Assembly: GCF_050409585.1 (NCBI RefSeq)
Contig: NZ_JBNUPE010000016.1
Location: 1 to 33,512 of the forward strand
Direction: 5' to 3'
Length of the DNA: 33,512 bases
DNA from: Facklamia sp050409585
GTDB lineage: Bacteria; Bacillota; Bacilli; Lactobacillales; Aerococcaceae
Shown: positions 9,392-17,503 of the stretch, one piece after another
How the letters are laid out: every line of letters begins with the position of its first letter
Numbering within the stretch: position 1 is the first letter of the stretch
The notes under the pieces: model-generated
Told to the model about the DNA's origin: nothing
Databases searched by the model: none
What the model saw: the letters and a program-made list of their open reading frames with translations, nothing else
Made by a program: the position numbers and the translations under genes

Positions 9392-9679
9392 AAACTTCAA
9401 TTATTAAACCTAATAGGGGTATTTTTCGAACAGATTTCAGATTATTCAAGAATGAAAGCTTCTCTAAGCAAAATTGGTCATATTTTGGAACAAAAAACAG
9501 AAGATCATCTAAAAGAAAAGACATATTTATCAGGTTCGATCGAATTAGAAGATGTCCACTTTAGTTACAAAGATTATTCGATCATTAACGGAGTGACTCT
9601 AAAAATCAAGCCAGGTCAACAATTAGCCATTGTGGGTTCATATAATAGTGAAAAAATTACTCCACTACCTATCACATAG
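9392..9679 (+). pseudogene. Fragment of an ABC exporter (membrane-to-ATPase junction)
   Basis: The frame reads FFEQISDYSRMKASLSKIGHI, then IELEDVHFSYKDYSIINGVTLKI and PGQQLAIVGS. This is the junction between the membrane domain and the ATPase domain of an MsbA/LmrA-type exporter. It breaks off inside the Walker A loop (GSYNSEKI in place of GSSGSGKS), and a TAG follows. Both the membrane part and the rest of the ATPase are missing. It is an internal scrap of about 95 codons left by deletion. Confidence 0.75.
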
Positions 9680-10182
9680 TCAAAAAACGATGAGTAGGTT
9701 AATGTTCTCTTGAAGTAGGATACAAGTGCATGAATAAGAAGGAAAAATGGAGACAATAGATTTTTTTTAACCTTTTTGATCTTCAACAGACTGTCTCCTT
9801 ATAATTTAAATGGTCATTAAAAATAAAGATAGTTTATATGGATTGTAATTGACAGTAAAAATGCTTTCAAATCACCCTTAAAAGACTGGGTGTTTTAAAT
9901 GGTATGATATTAAAAAACAACGAATTCAGAATTCTTGAAAGACTTCTATTTTTATTCTAAGATAAATTTGTTAACGAAGACCAATAAATTGAATGTGTAT
10001 AGATTGACAGTTCGTTGCTTTAATGAATTGGTTTAGGAAGGGGGCTTCAAGAAAAGGATAGGAGATAACTAATGACATTCAATGGGGTTGTTCGTTAAAA
10101 CGATATGGAACATAGTCTTGTTTATAACTAGTTAATGAAATCAGTTATAGGGTTGGTTTTTGTATTTAAAGGAGCGTTTTAT
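9680..10182. other. Gene-free stretch with two hairpins
   Basis: I see no coding signal here. GGAGACA (9749-9755) can pair with TGTCTCC (9792-9798). CACCC (9873-9877) pairs with GGGTG (9888-9892) followed by TTTT, a weak terminator. TTGACAG occurs at 9849 and near 10003 without a clear -10 box. The promoter of the dehydrogenase gene must lie in the right half. Confidence 0.4.
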
Positions 10183-11136
10183 ATGGATAAAAAGATTACC
10201 GTTATTGCTGGTGGTGTGATAGGAAGTTCTTTCCCCATTGTTTTTGCTATTGGAGGATATAATGTAGTTTCTTATAACAAATGGGAAGAAGAAGAAGAAA
10301 AAGTAAAAAAATATATTGATAATGCTTTAAATACCCTAATTACTCAAAATGTTTTTACATCAGAAGAAAGAGATAGAATTTTAAGCAGAATCTCTTATAC
10401 AGGAAACTTAGAAGAAGCGCTAGAAGATGTTGATTATGTTCAAGAGTGTTTACCTGAAGATTATGAAATAAAACAAGGATTTATTAAAGACTTTGAAAAA
10501 TATGCACCAGAAAAAGCAGTGATGGGTTCTTCAACCTCTGGCTTGCTTATTTCAGAAATCGCTAAATTTGCTGAAAAACCCGATCGAATTATCGGAGCAC
10601 ACCCTTATAATCCCCCGCACTTGATTCCGCTAATTGAATTGGCTAAAGGCGAAAAATCGAGTGATCAGGCGATTGAAGTGGCTAAAGAAATCTTTAAGTC
10701 TTCTAATAAAGAACCGATTGTATTGAATAAAGAATTAAAAGGTTTTGTTTCTAACAGAATTCAAGCGACTGTTTTTAGAGAGCTTATCTCGATGGTCTTA
10801 GACGGTGCAGTATCGATGGAAGATGCTGATAAGGCAGTTACCTTTGGACCAGGCATTCGTTGGGGAATTATGGGACCGGGTCTTGTCTTTGAACTAGGCG
10901 GAGGAGAAGGTGGAATTGAAGCTGTCCTCAAACATATCGGTCCATCGTTAGAAAGCTGGTTAGAAGACCTTGCTACATGGACTGAAATTCCCGAAGAAGC
11001 CAAGGAGAAAATTCCGAAAATGGTCGCAGAATCGCTTAAAAACAGACCAAAAGAAATTGGAAATGATCGGGAATCCTTATTAAAATATAGGGATGAAATG
11101 TTGCTAGATATCCTTAAACTCCATGATAAATTTTAA
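10183..11136 (+). CDS. 3-hydroxyacyl-CoA dehydrogenase family protein
   Basis: This is a 317-residue protein with an N-terminal Rossmann domain (1-180) and a C-terminal helical domain (185-290). The active-site block GAHPYNPPHLIPLIEL carries the His of the His-Glu pair, and GFVSNRIQATVFRE starts the helical domain. The closest enzymes by pattern are L-carnitine dehydrogenase, L-gulonate 3-dehydrogenase and 3-hydroxybutyryl-CoA dehydrogenase; I cannot choose between them. Two positions of the NAD site are unusual: the glycine motif reads AGGVIG with Ala9 for the first Gly, and the acidic residue after strand 2 is replaced (VVSYNKWEE). I chose ATG 10183, eight bases after AAAGGAG, over the weaker ATG at 10135. 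It is a single gene with its own terminator. Confidence 0.8.
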   Translation: MDKKITVIAGGVIGSSFPIVFAIGGYNVVSYNKWEEEEEKVKKYIDNALNTLITQNVFTSEERDRILSRISYTGNLEEALEDVDYVQECLPEDYEIKQGFIKDFEKYAPEKAVMGSSTSGLLISEIAKFAEKPDRIIGAHPYNPPHLIPLIELAKGEKSSDQAIEVAKEIFKSSNKEPIVLNKELKGFVSNRIQATVFRELISMVLDGAVSMEDADKAVTFGPGIRWGIMGPGLVFELGGGEGGIEAVLKHIGPSLESWLEDLATWTEIPEEAKEKIPKMVAESLKNRPKEIGNDRESLLKYRDEMLLDILKLHDKF

Positions 11137-11160
11137 TAGATCGTCTCGACTGTATAAGAA

Positions 11161-11198
11161 ATCCCCCTTCATCCTAAACGGATGCGGGGGCTTTTTCT
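11161..11198 (+). terminator. Intrinsic terminator after the dehydrogenase gene
   Basis: CCCCC and CATCC pair with GGATG and GGGGG (11163-11190), followed by CTTTTTCT. This is a strong GC-rich stem. The following stretch to 11343 shows no gene. Confidence 0.85.
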
Positions 11199-11343
11199 GT
11201 GGGGAGAGGGTAGGTTCATTGCAAAAGTGAGTGTTCGCAGCACTTGAGAAGCGGTTACTATTTTAGATGGAATGAGAGAGTGAATGAGCGCATTGTACAC
11301 AAACAATTCACCTTCTAGCGTGGTTAATTTCATAATTTTAGCT

Positions 11344-11429
11344 AAAAAAAAAGCGCCGAGACAGCGCCATAAGTTGGGTTCGGTTAAACCTTATTTTAAC
11401 TCGCATATGTTGTTTTGAATGGATACAAC
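11344..11429 (-). ncRNA. tracrRNA for the type II-A system
   Basis: On the minus strand the RNA starts near 11429. It reads through an anti-repeat (about 11396-11428) in which 20 consecutive bases are complementary to the CRISPR repeat, then AGTTAAAATAAGG as in the Streptococcus pyogenes tracrRNA. A short hairpin GGTT..AACC (the nexus) follows, then a final hairpin GGCGC..GCGCT and a run of nine T. The middle stem-loop found between nexus and terminator in S. pyogenes is missing or reduced to AACTTAT, so this RNA is compact. It pairs with each repeat so that RNase III can process the crRNA, and it anchors the guide in Cas9. Position and orientation upstream of cas9 match S. pyogenes. Confidence 0.92.
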
Positions 11430-11435
11430 ATCTAT

Positions 11436-11463
11436 ATAATAACATAAAAATCATTTGTGTCAA
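11436..11463 (-). promoter_or_regulatory. Promoter of the tracrRNA
   Basis: On the minus strand TTGACA (11458-11463) and TATTAT (11436-11441) are 16 bases apart, with TG one base before the -10 box (extended -10). The -35 box is perfect. This is the best promoter in the window and would start the RNA a few bases before the anti-repeat. Confidence 0.8.
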
Positions 11464-11537
11464 CGCTCTATATTATTTTTTTATTATTGGAAAAATTGAA
11501 TATTTTTAAAAAAATTATCTTCTTTCATATAATGCTA

Positions 11538-11546
11538 TGTTATAAT
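11538..11546 (+). promoter_or_regulatory. Extended -10 promoter of cas9
   Basis: TGTTATAAT gives a perfect TATAAT (11541-11546) with the TG extension and no clear -35 box. It leaves a leader of about 50 bases before the GTG start of cas9. It diverges from the tracrRNA promoter about 100 bases away. Confidence 0.65.
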
Positions 11547-11600
11547 GTAACCGTTATCTTAAAAATGATACTAAAACTCAATGAAATGGAGCGAGATTAA

Positions 11601-14600
11601 GTGAAGAAACCTTATACGATTGGATTAGATATTGGGACGGGATCAGTAGGGTGGGCTGTGTTAACGGAAGACCTCCAACTTGTGAGAAAAAACATGAATA
11701 TATTAGGCAACACTGATCGTAAGAAAATTAAGAAGAATTTCTGGGGAGTTCGCCTTTTTGATACGGGACAAACTGCGGAAGATACTCGAATGAAAAGAAC
11801 GAGTCGTCGGCGATTACGTCGTCGGCGAAATCGAATTGTATATTTAAGAGATCTTTTTTTTGAAGCGATAAAAGAAGTGGATGAAAATTTCTTTGAACGT
11901 TTAGACAACAGCTTTTTTACAGACGAAGACAAACCTTACAACATATACCCTATATTTGGAAACATGGATGAGGAAAAACAATACCACCTAAACTTTGAAA
12001 CGATATATCATTTACGTAAACACTTAGCTGATAGTAGCGAGAAAGCTGATTTAAGATTAGTTTATTTGGCACTCGCCCATATTATCAAATACCGTGGACA
12101 TTTTTTAATTGAAGGCGACTTAGACTTAAAAAACACTTCCATTAAACAACAATGGCTTCAATTTATTAAAACGTTTAATCAAGCTTTCCCAGAAGATAAA
12201 ATAATAGTAACTGATGAGGAATCAAGTCAAATTGAATTAATTTTTAAAGAAAAAATTGCTAGATCAGCTAAGAATCAACGAGTAAGAAATCTCTTAAAAA
12301 TAAAAACGTCACACCCGTTAGAAAAATTTTTAAATCTGATTGTTGGAAATAAGGGAAACTTTCAAAAGGCTTTTGATTTAGAAGAAAAAGCAGAGTTGCA
12401 ACTAACGAAAGAGACCTACAATGAGGATTTAGAAGAGTTGTTGGGAAAAATAGGTGATGAGCATTTAGAATTATTTACGACGGCTAAGGCAACTTACGAT
12501 GCTATTGAATTAGCAGGCGTTTTGAAACCGAGTGGTGTAAAAACAAATGCGCTCCTTTCTGATAATATGATAAGTCAATACAATGAACATAAAGAAGATT
12601 TAAGAAAGCTTAAAGACCTTGTTGCAAATCATTCGAAGAGTTTATACTATAATCTTTTTAGGGATAAGACAAAAAAAGGTTATGCTGGATATATAGACGG
12701 CGAAGCTAGTCTCGAAGAGTTTTATAAATACCTTCGAGCTGAAATTAAAAACATTAAGGGCAGTGATTATTTTATTCATAAAATGGAGACAGAGGATTTA
12801 TTAAGAAAGCAACGATCTTATCATAATGGAAGTATTCCTCATCAAGTCCATCAAGAAGAGTTAGTGGCTATCTTAAATCATCAAGAAAAGTATTATCCAT
12901 TTTTAGCCAAAAACCGTAATAAAATATTACAGATATTCAAATTTAGAATTCCTTATTATGTCGGGCCACTTGCTAAAACAAATGAAGATCGTTTTTCATG
13001 GATGACAAGAAAGTCAAATGAAGCTGTTAGACCGTGGAATTTTGAGAGTGTGGTCAATTTAGAAGCATCTGCTACTTCTTTTATTGAAAAAATGACCAAC
13101 TACGACCTTTATCTTCCAGAGGAAAAGGTACTACCTAAGCGAAGTTTGCTGTATCAAAAATTCGCCATTTTTAATGAACTAACAAAAGTTTCCTATAAAG
13201 ATGAGCGACAACGGCTTCAATTTTTTTCTAAAAAAGAAAAAGAAGCCATTTTTAATCAATTATTTAAGAAAAATCATTCTGTCAGCGAGAAAAATTTAAA
13301 AAAATTTCTAATAAATGAGTTGGCTATAAAAGCCAGTGAAATCAATGGGATTGATGGAAGATTTAATGCAAGTTATTCAACCTATTTAGATTTTATGAAA
13401 ATTGAAGGAATGCAAGCCTTACTTGATGATGACTCGCTTTCGCAAATGCTAGAAAAGATTATATTTATTCTGACTATTTTCGAAGATCGTAAGATGAAGA
13501 AAACACAATTGCAACAATTTAATCAATACTTAACACCAGAAATGATTAAGCATCTTTCTCGAAAAAATTACTCAGGTTGGGGAAGGTTGTCAGCAAAATT
13601 AATTGATGGTATTCGTGATAAGCAATCGCATAAGACAATTATGGACTATTTAAAGGATGATGATGGAGTAGATCGCCATCACAATCGAAATTTCATGCAA
13701 TTAATTAACGATGAAACGCTTAGCTTTAAAGAGACTATTGAACGCGCTCAAAATATTGAACAAGATCAAGCGTTAGAGGATATGGTTTATGAGTTGCCAG
13801 GCTCGCCTGCTATAAAAAAATCAATTTTACAATCTCTAAAAATTGTAGAAGAAGTGGTAGGGATTATGGGATACGCTCCTCATTCAGTAGTAGTTGAAAT
13901 GGCTCGTGAACATCAAACGACAGCTTTTGGTAAGAAGCAATCTAAGAAACGCGAAGATAAATTAACGACTGCCTTGAAGGACTTTGGTAGTAATTTATTA
14001 AAAGAGCAACCGATAGTTAATGAAACCTTACAAAATGATCGTCTCTATTTATATTATCTACAAAACGGGAAAGATATGTATACAGGAGAGCCTTTAGATA
14101 TTCATCGTTTATCTTTTTATGATATTGATCATATTATTCCAAGAAGTTTTACTACAGATAACTCGATTGATAATAAAGTTCTTGTTAGTTCTGCAAAAAA
14201 TAGGGGAAAATTGGACGATGTCCCTTCTAAAGCTATCGTCGATAAACAGCGAAGTTTCTGGGAACGTTTACAAAAGTCAGGACTTATGAGCGAACGGAAA
14301 CTAGCGAACCTTACCAAAGCCGAAAGAGGAGGATTGAGCGAGAAAGAAAAAGAACGTTTCCTTAAGCGAAGCTTGGTAGAAACGCGCCAGATAACTAAAT
14401 ATGTTGCTAATATTTTAGATACGATTTTAAATGATTCTTCGGCTGAAAAAACTGTAGATATCGTCACCATAAAATCTACTTTAGCAAGTCGGTTTAGAAA
14501 AGATTTTAATCTTTATAAAGTTCGTGAAATTAACGATTATCATCATGCACATGATGCATATTTAAATGCAGTGGTGGCTAATAAAATTTTGAAAGTTAAT

Positions 14601-15575
14601 CCAAGAGTGAAACGTGACTTGGTCTATGGTCAATTTTCTTATCAATCTAGTTCTATTAAAAACAAAGCTTCTTATCGAAAAATGAAATATGATCAGATGA
14701 TTGATTTCTTTGTGGAAGACTTTGTGATTGACGAAAAGACAGGCGAGGTTCTTTGGGATAAAAATAAAGAAATGCAGACAATTAAAAAAGTGCTATCTTC
14801 AAAGCAGATGAATATCGTCAAAAAAGTAGAAGAACAATCTGGAGAATTATACAAACAAACGTTAAACCCTAAGGGGACTTCAGAGAAACTCATACCAATA
14901 AAAGAAGGATTGGATATAAATAAATATGGAGGGTATTTGAACCCTAAAACCGCCTTTACTTTAGCAATAAAAGATAAGAAGAAATGGCAATTCATCGGCG
15001 TAACAATGCAAGAAAAAGCTAAGTTTAAGCAATCTCCAAAAGAATTTTTAAGCGACAAGGGCTTTCGAGAAGACGCTGAATACCTTGTGTTAAAGAAATA
15101 CACACTCTACGAAACAAAAGAGGGCGCAAGACGTTTGATTTCATCGCATCAAGAAGCTCAAAAAGGTAATCAGTTTGTTCTATCTGCTCATTTAGTGCCA
15201 ATGGTCTATCATGCTCAACATTATGATGAAAGTAAATATCCTGAAAGTGTAGAATATGTAAATAATCACTTAGAAAAGTTTGATTTAATCTTCCAGGAGG
15301 TTATTAGATTTGCTGATCAATATATCCAAAAACCTAAAGTTACTAAACGGTTAGAAACAATCTATCAGAAGAAGAGTCAGGATATTAATGGCCTAGCCAA
15401 ATCAATTGTTTCTTTATTTACTTTTGTTTCTTATGGAGCACCTGCTGCATTTAATTTTTTAGATGAAAACATGGTACGGTCTAGATATACATTAGGAGAT
15501 CTAAACGAATCTGTTTTAATTTTCTATTCTATAACTGGTCTTTATGAAACGAGAATAAAGTTGGAGGAATTGTAA
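11601..15575 (+). CDS. cas9: CRISPR-associated endonuclease Cas9, type II-A
   Basis: This 1324-residue RNA-guided DNA nuclease is close in plan to S. pyogenes Cas9. RuvC residues are Asp10 (IGLDIGTGS), Glu766 (VVVEMAREHQTT), and His982 with Asp985 in the block HHAHDAYLNAV. The HNH domain has YDIDHIIPRS with His844. The arginine-rich bridge helix follows RuvC-I (TSRRRLRRRRNR). In the C-terminal PAM-reading domain, Arg1293 and Arg1295 in VRSRYTL align with the two arginines that read GG in S. pyogenes Cas9, so an NGG PAM is predicted. The start is GTG at 11601 with TGGAG nine bases before it. No catalytic residue is missing, so I expect an active enzyme. Its stop overlaps the cas1 start by one base. 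Confidence 0.98.
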   Translation: MKKPYTIGLDIGTGSVGWAVLTEDLQLVRKNMNILGNTDRKKIKKNFWGVRLFDTGQTAEDTRMKRTSRRRLRRRRNRIVYLRDLFFEAIKEVDENFFERLDNSFFTDEDKPYNIYPIFGNMDEEKQYHLNFETIYHLRKHLADSSEKADLRLVYLALAHIIKYRGHFLIEGDLDLKNTSIKQQWLQFIKTFNQAFPEDKIIVTDEESSQIELIFKEKIARSAKNQRVRNLLKIKTSHPLEKFLNLIVGNKGNFQKAFDLEEKAELQLTKETYNEDLEELLGKIGDEHLELFTTAKATYDAIELAGVLKPSGVKTNALLSDNMISQYNEHKEDLRKLKDLVANHSKSLYYNLFRDKTKKGYAGYIDGEASLEEFYKYLRAEIKNIKGSDYFIHKMETEDLLRKQRSYHNGSIPHQVHQEELVAILNHQEKYYPFLAKNRNKILQIFKFRIPYYVGPLAKTNEDRFSWMTRKSNEAVRPWNFESVVNLEASATSFIEKMTNYDLYLPEEKVLPKRSLLYQKFAIFNELTKVSYKDERQRLQFFSKKEKEAIFNQLFKKNHSVSEKNLKKFLINELAIKASEINGIDGRFNASYSTYLDFMKIEGMQALLDDDSLSQMLEKIIFILTIFEDRKMKKTQLQQFNQYLTPEMIKHLSRKNYSGWGRLSAKLIDGIRDKQSHKTIMDYLKDDDGVDRHHNRNFMQLINDETLSFKETIERAQNIEQDQALEDMVYELPGSPAIKKSILQSLKIVEEVVGIMGYAPHSVVVEMAREHQTTAFGKKQSKKREDKLTTALKDFGSNLLKEQPIVNETLQNDRLYLYYLQNGKDMYTGEPLDIHRLSFYDIDHIIPRSFTTDNSIDNKVLVSSAKNRGKLDDVPSKAIVDKQRSFWERLQKSGLMSERKLANLTKAERGGLSEKEKERFLKRSLVETRQITKYVANILDTILNDSSAEKTVDIVTIKSTLASRFRKDFNLYKVREINDYHHAHDAYLNAVVANKILKVNPRVKRDLVYGQFSYQSSSIKNKASYRKMKYDQMIDFFVEDFVIDEKTGEVLWDKNKEMQTIKKVLSSKQMNIVKKVEEQSGELYKQTLNPKGTSEKLIPIKEGLDINKYGGYLNPKTAFTLAIKDKKKWQFIGVTMQEKAKFKQSPKEFLSDKGFREDAEYLVLKKYTLYETKEGARRLISSHQEAQKGNQFVLSAHLVPMVYHAQHYDESKYPESVEYVNNHLEKFDLIFQEVIRFADQYIQKPKVTKRLETIYQKKSQDINGLAKSIVSLFTFVSYGAPAAFNFLDENMVRSRYTLGDLNESVLIFYSITGLYETRIKLEEL

Positions 15576-16447
15576 TGGCGTGGCGGACAGTGGTGGTTAA
15601 CTCACATTCCAAGTTGAGCTATAAAAATCACCATTTATACTATCGAAGTGCACGAGCAACCGAATTAATTCATTTGTCAGAAATCGATATACTTATTTTA
15701 GAAACAACTGATATTACACTAACGACGATGCTATTAAAACATTTAGCTGATCATAATGTACTGGTTGTTTTTTGCGATGAAAAACGTCTACCTAAAAGTA
15801 TGCTCCAACCTTATTATGGACGCCATGATAGTTCCTTACAATTGAAAAAACAGATGAGGTGGGCTGTCTCTTTTAAAAATGAACTATGGAGAAATATTAT
15901 TAGACAAAAAATTTTAAATCAGGCTAGTTTTTTGCAGGAGCTAGGCGCTAATACTAAAGCTGAAACATTAAGACACTTTAGTAAGGGCATTCTATCTTTT
16001 GATGAAAGTAATCGAGAAGCGCATGCTTCTCGGTTATATTTCACCACACTTTTTGGAGCAGATTTTGTACGGACAGATCCCAGTACTATTAATGCCGCCT
16101 TGGATTATGGGTATACCCTTATTTTAAGCATGTTTGCTAGAGAAATTGTAAAAAATGGTTGTTTAACTCAATTAGGAATCAAACATGATAATCAATTTAA
16201 TGAATTTAATTTAGCAAGTGACTTAATGGAACCCTTTCGAATAATAATTGATACTATCGTTTATAAGTATCAAGGCGAAGAGTTCAAAGTGATTAAATTA
16301 AAACTCTTTAAAATATTTAGTCGAACATTCGCTTATAGGGAACAAGAGATGTTTTTAACAAATATTATTGCTGATTATACAAAACGATCGATTAAATTTT
16401 TGAATGAGGAGGATAATAGGCAGCCGGAGTTTAGAGATGTCTTATAG
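15575..16447 (+). CDS. cas1: CRISPR integrase Cas1, type II-A
   Basis: This 290-residue Cas1 forms the spacer integrase with Cas2. The metal-binding residues are present: Glu148 in NREAHASRLYF, His204 in GIKHDNQFNEFN and Glu219 in DLMEPFR. The N-terminal beta domain begins WRTVVVNSHSKLSYKN as in other II-A Cas1 proteins. The ATG overlaps the last base of cas9 and has GGAGG seven bases upstream, so the genes are translated as one operon. The end overlaps cas2 by 11 bases. Confidence 0.97.
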   Translation: MAWRTVVVNSHSKLSYKNHHLYYRSARATELIHLSEIDILILETTDITLTTMLLKHLADHNVLVVFCDEKRLPKSMLQPYYGRHDSSLQLKKQMRWAVSFKNELWRNIIRQKILNQASFLQELGANTKAETLRHFSKGILSFDESNREAHASRLYFTTLFGADFVRTDPSTINAALDYGYTLILSMFAREIVKNGCLTQLGIKHDNQFNEFNLASDLMEPFRIIIDTIVYKYQGEEFKVIKLKLFKIFSRTFAYREQEMFLTNIIADYTKRSIKFLNEEDNRQPEFRDVL

Positions 16448-16769
16448 ATTTATGCGTTTATTATTAATGTTTGATTTGCCCGTTGCTAGTTTGGAGCAAA
16501 AAAGAGACTATCGTAAATTTAGAAAATTTTTAATTGATGAAGGTTTTATTATGCATCAGTACTCAATTTATAGTAAGATTTTACTTAATTCAACGGCTAA
16601 AGCGGCGCAAATTAATCGTTTAAAAAAACATATTCCAGAAGAAGGATTAGTCACACTTTTAACAGTGACTGAAAAACAATTTTCAAGGATGATATATTTG
16701 GTAGGAGAATCAGACGTATCCATTGCGAATCGAACAGATCGTATTGTGATTTTAGGGGAGGGAGATTAG
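16437..16769 (+). CDS. cas2: CRISPR-associated Cas2, type II-A
   Basis: This is a ferredoxin-fold partner of Cas1, 110 residues. It begins MSYRFMRLLLMFDLP and contains KFRKFLIDEGFIMHQYS and LTVTEKQFSRMIY, all hallmarks of II-A Cas2 proteins. I chose ATG 16437, with GGAG seven bases upstream. An in-frame ATG at 16404 would add 11 residues with no family counterpart and lie deeper inside cas1. It needs Cas1 to insert new spacers at the leader end. Confidence 0.96.
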   Translation: MSYRFMRLLLMFDLPVASLEQKRDYRKFRKFLIDEGFIMHQYSIYSKILLNSTAKAAQINRLKKHIPEEGLVTLLTVTEKQFSRMIYLVGESDVSIANRTDRIVILGEGD

Positions 16770-16770
16770 A

Positions 16771-17430
16771 GTGAAGATTAATTTTAAAATGCTCGATCAA
16801 CCGCTTTTAATTGAATGTCCTACACTATTGGTAATTGAGGAGGTCAAACTTTTTTCAAACATTATTGAACAAATATACTCTTACACTGAAGAGGCAGAGT
16901 TAAAATTTTATGACCATAAAAACAATAACTTAAAAGCCAATGAAATGGTTATAATCACAGATATACTAGGGTATCAAATTAATTCAACCACTTTCTTAAA
17001 TATAATCTATCAAGATATAATAGATCAATTAAATGAGACGCCTGAAAAAAAGAATCAATTAGAGCAAACTCTGCACCAATTACTAGTACAAGTAGACGAT
17101 GTATTAATAGATTCAGAGCTAGACTTAATAGCTAATGAAGTGGATATAAAAGCGGTTTTGAAGTTATTTAATGTGACAATTGCTACTGATTATCACTCGA
17201 TAAATGAACGCTTTTATGATATAGTTCAAGTAGTTAATTATTTGAAAAAAAAGAAGTTATTAATCATTATCAATTCACTTTCTTATTTAACACAAGATCA
17301 AGTCCATGATTTATTTGAATACATTACTAGTTATGGGTTACGTACACTTTTTATAGAACCACGAAAGTTATATGGATACCCTCAATATGTAATAGATTCA
17401 GAATATTATGTTTATAAATTTGAAGAATAA
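16771..17430 (+). CDS. csn2: CRISPR adaptation protein Csn2
   Basis: This 219-residue protein is of the short Csn2 class typical of subtype II-A; it forms a DNA-end-binding ring that works with Cas1-Cas2 and Cas9 in taking up spacers. Recognisable points are the start KINFKMLDQPLLIE, the segment DEVLI-like VDDVLIDSELDL, and the C-terminal LLIIINSLSYLTQDQV followed by FIEPRKLYGYPQYVIDSEYYVYKF. The start is GTG, two bases after the cas2 stop, with GGGGAGGG upstream. Its presence defines subtype II-A. Confidence 0.95.
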   Translation: MKINFKMLDQPLLIECPTLLVIEEVKLFSNIIEQIYSYTEEAELKFYDHKNNNLKANEMVIITDILGYQINSTTFLNIIYQDIIDQLNETPEKKNQLEQTLHQLLVQVDDVLIDSELDLIANEVDIKAVLKLFNVTIATDYHSINERFYDIVQVVNYLKKKKLLIIINSLSYLTQDQVHDLFEYITSYGLRTLFIEPRKLYGYPQYVIDSEYYVYKFEE

Positions 17431-17503
17431 AAAATTACCCATTCAAAACTGAAGTTTTCGCAAAAACAAATAGCTTCATAATAAGGTCTCCAAGCATTGC
17501 GAG
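17431..17503 (+). promoter_or_regulatory. CRISPR leader with an anti-repeat segment
   Basis: The 73 bases between csn2 and the first repeat are the leader. It ends ATTGCGAG, like the GAG-ending leader anchors of II-A arrays that Cas1-Cas2 recognise. CCATTCAAAAC (17439-17449) is the exact complement of repeat positions 17-27. A small hairpin GTTTT..AAAAC (17454-17467) follows. A weak -10-like CATAAT lies at 17477-17482; the array may also be read from the cas promoter. Confidence 0.75.

Noticed and set aside
11560..11605. A long tracrRNA form acting as a natural guide against the cas promoter, as in S. pyogenes; GTTTTAG occurs on the minus strand at 11573-11579
   Set aside because: The seven-base repeat-like match is short, no good promoter lies upstream of it, and the bases before it (CATTTCATTGA) have no match followed by NGG in the cas9 promoter.
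14129..15103. Leftward open frames inside cas9
   Set aside because: No ribosome sites or family features; they are antisense shadows of a well-supported gene.
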